Shown one piece after another: positions 60,097 to 64,000 of a DNA stretch of 64,000 nucleotides (position 1 is its first letter; each line of letters starts with the position of its first letter). A program made the translations under genes and the position numbers. The DNA is from Cytobacillus oceanisediminis (GTDB taxonomy: Bacteria; Bacillota; Bacilli; Bacillales; Cytobacillaceae): positions 186,001 to 250,000 of the forward strand of contig NZ_SOEE01000002.1 in assembly GCF_004366035.1 (NCBI RefSeq), given 5' to 3'. The notes beneath the pieces were generated by a model. It saw only the letters and a program-made list of their open reading frames with translations. It ran no database searches and was not told where the DNA came from.

Positions 60097-61470
60097 ATGA
60101 AGCTATATTTAGACCCTGGACACGGAGGTACTGATCCAGGCGCTCAGGGAAACGGAATAAGAGAGAAAGATATTGCGCTTGATATTGCAAAAAATATAAA
60201 AAATATCCTATTGGCCAGCTATCAAGATATAGAAGTTAAAATGAGCCGTGAAAATGATACGACTAAAAGTTTGAGCCAAAGAACATCTGAAGCCAATAGC
60301 TGGGCGGCTGATTTTTACCTCTCCATACACTGTAATGCCGCGAATGGCGCAGCGAGGGGATATGAAGATTTTATTCATAACAGCCTTGGCAGCACTTCCC
60401 AAACAGCCAGCTATCAGAATATTATCCATGCTGAAGTCACTAAACTGAATCAGCTCATCGATAGAGGTAAGAAGAAAGCTGACTTTCATGTACTGCGTGA
60501 ATCAGCCATGCCAGCCCTATTAACAGAAAATGGCTTTATTGATAATTCAGCAGATGCCGCTTTAATGAAAGATCCGCTGTGGAGACAAAGAGTGGCACAG
60601 GGACATGTTAATGGAATTGCTAATGCCTTTAGCCTTAAAGCGAAACCGGCTGTACCGCCGCAGCCGCCAAAACCAGTCGACCCCAGTAATCTATACAGAG
60701 TGATTGCCGGTTCTTTTACAAATAGAAAAAATGCGGAGGAAAGGGCTGCAGCTATAAAAAATGAAAGCATCGAATCGGTTATAGCCACTGCTGAAATTTC
60801 AGGCACGGTCTGGTACAGGGTACAGGCCGGTGCTTTCAGTACGAAGGAAAATGCAGAAAAACAATTGGAAATTGTGAAGAAAGCAGGAATAACAGATGCC
60901 TATATACTGTCAGACGCTCCGCCGACAGTGCCTTCTGAACCCAAAGGTTATTCCATTCTGGGAGTAACCCATTTGTCACCAGAGCATATGAATCAATATG
61001 CAAAACAGGTAAACCCGAATGCTGCCAATTTAGGATCATTCTATTCTGCTATCGGTGAATATTATGGCATCAGAGGGGATATCGCTTTTGCACAGGCCAT
61101 GCATGAAACCAACTTTCTCCGATTTACTGGTGATGTTAAACCTGGCCAGAATAATTTTGCAGGAATCGGCGCAACAGGGAATGGTGCGGCAGGAGCAAGC
61201 TTTTCCACACAGGAGGAAGGCGTTTTGGCACATATTCAGCATTTATATGCCTATTCTTCCACACAGTCGCTGCCTTCTAAATATCCACTGGCGGATCCGC
61301 GTTTCAGCCTTGTGAAAAGAGGTTCGGCAAAGCAATGGAAGGAACTGAATGGCAAATGGGCTGTACCTGGAACTAATTATGCTGAATCTATCACGAACAT
61401 CTACAAAAACATGGTCAGATTTTCTGAACGGAAACTACAAGCTGTTTTGAAGGATGTAGAAAGCAGCTAA
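60097..61470 (+). CDS. N-acetylmuramoyl-L-alanine amidase with SPOR and glucosaminidase domains
   Basis: A 457-residue peptidoglycan hydrolase. Residues 1-175 are an Amidase_3 domain: LDPGHGGTDPGAQGNG (zinc His), an MSREND segment, SIHCNAA (zinc His) and LLTENGFIDN (catalytic Glu). A SPOR domain with RVIAGSFTNRKNAEERAAAIK and VQAGAFSTKENAEKQLEIVKKAG covers about 200-275. A glucosaminidase domain with AQAMHETNFLRFTG and NNFAGIGATG fills 290-450. There is no signal peptide, as in mother-cell lysis enzyme CwlC, so release may need lysis. ATG 60097 has AAAGGAG nine bases upstream; GTG 60088 overlaps it. Confidence 0.9.
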   Translation: MKLYLDPGHGGTDPGAQGNGIREKDIALDIAKNIKNILLASYQDIEVKMSRENDTTKSLSQRTSEANSWAADFYLSIHCNAANGAARGYEDFIHNSLGSTSQTASYQNIIHAEVTKLNQLIDRGKKKADFHVLRESAMPALLTENGFIDNSADAALMKDPLWRQRVAQGHVNGIANAFSLKAKPAVPPQPPKPVDPSNLYRVIAGSFTNRKNAEERAAAIKNESIESVIATAEISGTVWYRVQAGAFSTKENAEKQLEIVKKAGITDAYILSDAPPTVPSEPKGYSILGVTHLSPEHMNQYAKQVNPNAANLGSFYSAIGEYYGIRGDIAFAQAMHETNFLRFTGDVKPGQNNFAGIGATGNGAAGASFSTQEEGVLAHIQHLYAYSSTQSLPSKYPLADPRFSLVKRGSAKQWKELNGKWAVPGTNYAESITNIYKNMVRFSERKLQAVLKDVESS

Positions 61471-61472
61471 TG

Positions 61473-61506
61473 AAAAAAAAGCGGACATGAGGGTGTCCGC
61501 TTTTTT
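61473..61506. terminator. Bidirectional terminator
   Basis: AAAAGCGGACA pairs with TGTCCGCTTTT over TGAGGG, flanked by A and T runs. It serves the amidase gene and the convergent hemolysin III gene. Confidence 0.9.
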
Positions 61507-61515
61507 AACTATCTA

Positions 61516-62163
61516 TCAAATCACATACATGAACACACAAAGAAAGTGTGCCATGCTTCCCATCATAATGAAAATATGAAAAATCTCATGAAAACCCAAA
61601 TGTTTGAACTCCAGGAATTTTGGTTTAATCGCATAAATCACTCCGCCAATTGTGTATAGGATGCCCCCAAGCAAAAGAAGCATTACACCAGAGTAACTTA
61701 GAGACTCAGAAAGAGGCGAAAAAGCGAAAACAATAATCCATCCCATTGCAATATATAAGGCTGTTGATAGCCAGCGCGGGCAGCTGAACCAGATCATTTT
61801 AAACAGAATCCCTGATAAAGCAACACCAGAAACAATGGAAAATAGAACCCATCCGGTCACACCGTTTAAAGTAATAAGGCAAAAAGGTGTATAGGAACCT
61901 GCAATCAATACATAAATCATGGAATGATCAAGCTTTCTTAAAAAGGCAATGACTTTATCTTTAGCTATCACCATATGATAGGCAGCTGATGCAGAATAGA
62001 GCAGCATCAAACTAATTCCAAAAATAGCAACAGCAGTAATGGCAAGCGGTGAAGATGTCGTCAGTGAGGCTTTGATAACCATGGCAAGCAATCCGGCAAA
62101 GGATAAAATGGCTCCTGCTAAATGGGTCAGTCCATTTATGGGCTCTCGGATGTATGAATTCAT
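61516..62163 (-). CDS. Hemolysin III/TrhA family membrane protein
   Basis: A 215-residue member of the PAQR-like HlyIII family with seven hydrophobic helices. MNSYIREPINGLTHLAGAILSFAG at the start, SAAYHMV, LDHSMIYVLIAGSYTPFCLI and HEIFHIFIMMGSMAHFLCV carry the His/Asp/Ser metal-site residues. In Bacillus such proteins (YplQ/TrhA) are linked to membrane lipid homeostasis rather than haemolysis. AGGAGGAG precedes ATG 62163. Confidence 0.92.
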   Translation of the reverse strand: MNSYIREPINGLTHLAGAILSFAGLLAMVIKASLTTSSPLAITAVAIFGISLMLLYSASAAYHMVIAKDKVIAFLRKLDHSMIYVLIAGSYTPFCLITLNGVTGWVLFSIVSGVALSGILFKMIWFSCPRWLSTALYIAMGWIIVFAFSPLSESLSYSGVMLLLLGGILYTIGGVIYAIKPKFLEFKHLGFHEIFHIFIMMGSMAHFLCVFMYVI

Positions 62164-62306
62164 AATATCTCCTCCTAATATTCTTTTATGTAGTTTTAAT
62201 AACTACTTAATATAATATATACAAAACATCATCTAGTCAATATTTACAACTTACGCTTTTTTAAGTAGAATTTATATAATAACAGGGGAGGATTTGATGA
62301 ATAAAT

Positions 62307-62873
62307 ATGGAAATGGAAAAACTCATTGCGGATAATCAACTTAAATTGGAAGATATGCCGCAGATCGATTTATATATGGATCAGGTGATCCAGCTATTTG
62401 AAAATACTTTTGGCAGCACGACGAGAAACGAAGAGGAAAAAGTGCTGACTAAGACAATGATAAATAACTATGCAAAAGGGAAATTGTTTTTTCCTGTCAA
62501 AAATAAAAAATATTCAAAGGAGCACCTTATTTTAATTGCTTTCATTTATCAGCTTAAAGGAGCTCTCTCCATAAACGATATTAAAAGCCTATTAAATGGC
62601 GTCAACACCCGAACAGCAGAAGGAAATATGGATCTGGACCATTTTTATCAGCTATACCTCGATTTAACTAAACTTAATGTCGATGCTTTTATGAATGATC
62701 TGGAAAATCAGGCAGCCAGGGCAGCAGAGGAAGCAAAAGAGCTTAATGAGGATCAGCCAGCTGAGCTTGAAAAAGTCCTGCTGGCTACTTCACTGGTTCA
62801 CATGAGCAACTTATACCGAAAAGCAGCTGAACGCATTGTAGACGATGTAAAAAATGGAGCGGATCAAAAATAG
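62307..62873 (+). CDS. DUF1836 family protein
   Basis: A 188-residue cytosolic protein. LEDMPQIDLYMDQVIQLFENTFG, EKVLTKTMINNYAKGKLFFPVKNKKYSKEHLILIAFIYQLKGALSINDIKSLL is the DUF1836 pattern, which looks like a MerR-type DNA-binding module. The acidic helical second half may dimerise. GGGGAGG lies 15 bases before ATG 62307, rather far; ATG 62313 is also possible. A regulatory role is inferred from the fold only. Confidence 0.8.
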   Translation: MEMEKLIADNQLKLEDMPQIDLYMDQVIQLFENTFGSTTRNEEEKVLTKTMINNYAKGKLFFPVKNKKYSKEHLILIAFIYQLKGALSINDIKSLLNGVNTRTAEGNMDLDHFYQLYLDLTKLNVDAFMNDLENQAARAAEEAKELNEDQPAELEKVLLATSLVHMSNLYRKAAERIVDDVKNGADQK

Positions 62874-63033
62874 GAAGGCGGGAAAATCCATCAAGAATAG
62901 AGAGAAACGAAAACCAGGGCTGCTGCGTGAGCTTTTGAATGAATTCCTGGATTCCATTGTGATCTCATTACTTATTCGGATCGTACTGTGGATTCCGAGG
63001 GTAATTTTCATCTTCTTTAAAAATTTGTTTTAA
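62854..63033 (+). CDS. Possible 59-residue small membrane protein
   Basis: This frame encodes MERIKNRKAGKSIKNREKRK followed by PGLLRELLNEFLDSIVISLL and IRIVLWIPRVIFIFFKNLF. The basic start and one long hydrophobic stretch (about residues 34-57) suit a single-pass membrane peptide. It overlaps the DUF1836 gene by 20 bp, as coupled genes often do. The ribosome site is poor at ATG 62854; GGAAGGCGGG at 62873 is inside the frame. The composition looks coding, but translation is not certain. Confidence 0.5.
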   Translation: MERIKNRKAGKSIKNREKRKPGLLRELLNEFLDSIVISLLIRIVLWIPRVIFIFFKNLF

Positions 63034-63044
63034 TAATAAGCAAT

Positions 63045-63142
63045 TGGTTCGGACAGGAGAAAACGACATGACGCCCATAGAGTCCGAACCAGTTTCGTCT
63101 TCGAACAGAAAAAGGAGATACTCCCGTGCCAGAGTCCGAACC
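63045..63142. repeat. GTCCGAACC inverted and direct repeats
   Basis: TGGTTCGGAC (63045-63054) and GTCCGAACCA (63082-63091) form a perfect 10-bp inverted repeat with a 27-base gap. GTCCGAACC returns at 63134-63142 with CTGACACC after it. The stretch between the small ORF and uppP holds no gene. It may be a dispersed element or a protein site. Confidence 0.5.
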
Positions 63143-63171
63143 TGACACCACTTTGGACAATAAACCAAAAC

Positions 63172-63207
63172 AAAACCTGGGCTGCAAAGGCCCAGGTTCA
63201 TTTTTTA
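63172..63207. terminator. Bidirectional terminator next to uppP
   Basis: AACCTGGGC (63174-63182) pairs with GCCCAGGTT (63190-63198), with a T-run on the plus strand and TTGTTTTG on the minus strand. Confidence 0.85.
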
Positions 63208-64000
63208 AAGAAATATGAAATATATAACCCCTGCAAGTACAATTCTGTAAATGGCAAAAGGAATAAGTTTAACTTTATTGATCATCTTCAAAAAGAAGCG
63301 GATCGAAATCAAGGCAAAAACAAATGCACTGATGAAGCCTGCAATAAAGAAAGGCAGTGCATCGACTGAAAAGTACTCGAGATTTTTTATTAAGGATAGA
63401 AAACTCGCGCCAGCCATGATGGGTACAGCCATGATAAAAGTAAAATCAGCTGCAGCACGGTGTGACAGGCCAAGCAGCACGCCGCCTGAAATGGTTGAAC
63501 CTGAACGTGAGAACCCGGGCCAAAGTGAGAAGCACTGAATCAATCCAATAGATAAAGCCTGTTTATAGGTGATTTGATCAACTGAAACTGTTTTCGGGTC
63601 TTTGCCTCCAAAAATATCAGCAAAAATCATCAGAAATGCACCAATAACCAAACCAATCAGTACCGTCTCAGTTGAAAACAGGTGTTCATCAATATAATCC
63701 TCAAATAAAACACCAAGAATCCCGGCAGGAATTAACCCGACAATCACTTGAGACAATTTCAGACGGCTCTGTTTTTCTTCTGAGTTTTTATTCCTCCCTC
63801 CAAGACCGAGCATTTCAATGAACCGTTCCTTAAAAATGATCACAACCGCTAAGATGGAACCGAGCTGAATGACAACTTTAAAGGTATTAGCTTCATATTT
63901 TGACAAAAACTCTTTTGTATTGAGCCACATATCATCCACAATAATCATATGTCCAGTAGACGACACTGGAGCAAACTCCGTCATTCCTTCTACAAATCCC
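63205..64000 (-). CDS. uppP: Undecaprenyl-diphosphatase, cut by the window edge
   Basis: The 3' part (about 264 residues) of a BacA/UppP integral membrane phosphatase that recycles undecaprenyl pyrophosphate for cell-wall synthesis. EGMTEFAPVSSTGHMIIVDDM, near the true N terminus, and WPGFSRSGSTISGGVLLGLSHRAAADFTFIMAVPIMAGA hold the two catalytic motifs (Glu and Ser/Arg). About seven hydrophobic helices are visible. The first roughly 15 codons lie beyond base 64000. Confidence 0.93.
   Translation of the reverse strand, partial: GFVEGMTEFAPVSSTGHMIIVDDMWLNTKEFLSKYEANTFKVVIQLGSILAVVIIFKERFIEMLGLGGRNKNSEEKQSRLKLSQVIVGLIPAGILGVLFEDYIDEHLFSTETVLIGLVIGAFLMIFADIFGGKDPKTVSVDQITYKQALSIGLIQCFSLWPGFSRSGSTISGGVLLGLSHRAAADFTFIMAVPIMAGASFLSLIKNLEYFSVDALPFFIAGFISAFVFALISIRFFLKMINKVKLIPFAIYRIVLAGVIYFIFL

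Noticed and set aside
1-64000. Mobile element, prophage, rRNA or tRNA genes
   Set aside because: I saw no transposase, integrase, phage structural gene, or conserved rRNA/tRNA sequence in either strand.

Overview
The window is a stretch of chromosome from a low-GC, endospore-forming member of the Bacillaceae; a Cytobacillus/Bacillus-like organism is my best guess. The signs are AGGAGG ribosome sites, frequent TTG/GTG starts, a cysH-cysP-sat-cysC-ylnDEF order like that of Bacillus subtilis, spore-coat genes, a SpoIIS toxin locus and an IDEAL-domain protein. I see no rRNA, tRNA, CRISPR array, transposase or prophage.

Left part (1-22700). The window opens inside a bacterial microcompartment (BMC) operon: an EutL-type shell protein (cut by the window edge), an acylating aldehyde dehydrogenase, two BMC-H shell proteins, a PduL phosphotransacylase, an EutN pentamer, a protein with a likely encapsulation helix, and a malate dehydrogenase paralogue. 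After an IDEAL-domain gene and a 15-copy 52-bp noncoding tandem array comes a sigma-54 regulon. It holds a class V aminotransferase, a half-length aconitase-like protein without cysteine ligands, a PrpR-type sigma-54 activator, GlcD/GlcF 2-hydroxyacid oxidase subunits, and a tripartite tricarboxylate transporter (TctC, TctB, TctA) interleaved with a GntR regulator, a type III CoA-transferase and an enoyl-CoA hydratase. Two sigma-54 promoters (about 6663 and 13624) have GTTTC/GAAAC repeats upstream, suggesting one activator controls both units. An ABC ATPase and a Gfo/Idh/MocA oxidoreductase follow.

Middle part (22700-50900). A secreted M14 carboxypeptidase is followed by a complete assimilatory sulfate reduction and siroheme cluster led by a YezD-like small gene with a CTG start. 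A CdaR-GntP-glycerate kinase unit has a 20-bp palindrome as likely operator. Then come a quinone oxidoreductase, a DUF1646 transporter, an unlisted 54-residue small ORF, an MFS exporter, a chemoreceptor without sensor domain and a NERD/zinc-ribbon gene broken by one in-frame stop. A divergent catabolic island follows: HMG-CoA-lyase family enzyme and FadR-type GntR on one side; CoA-transferase, LeuC/LeuD-type hydratase, DUF3311 plus sodium/solute symporter, MFS transporter and flavin reductase on the other. TTGTATACAA operators lie between. An aldehyde dehydrogenase follows.

Right part (50900-64000). A SpoIISA toxin is followed by two very small genes that look like SpoIISB and a second antitoxin (SpoIISC-like). 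Next is a spore-surface cluster: four proteins sharing a core domain (one a 680-residue acidic Ser/Glu-rich protein), a ParM-like actin with a small partner, a CotY/CotZ-type cysteine-rich coat protein, and an amidase-SPOR-glucosaminidase without signal peptide that probably acts in mother-cell lysis. The window ends with a hemolysin III family protein, a DUF1836 protein, a possible 59-residue membrane peptide, and uppP running off the edge.
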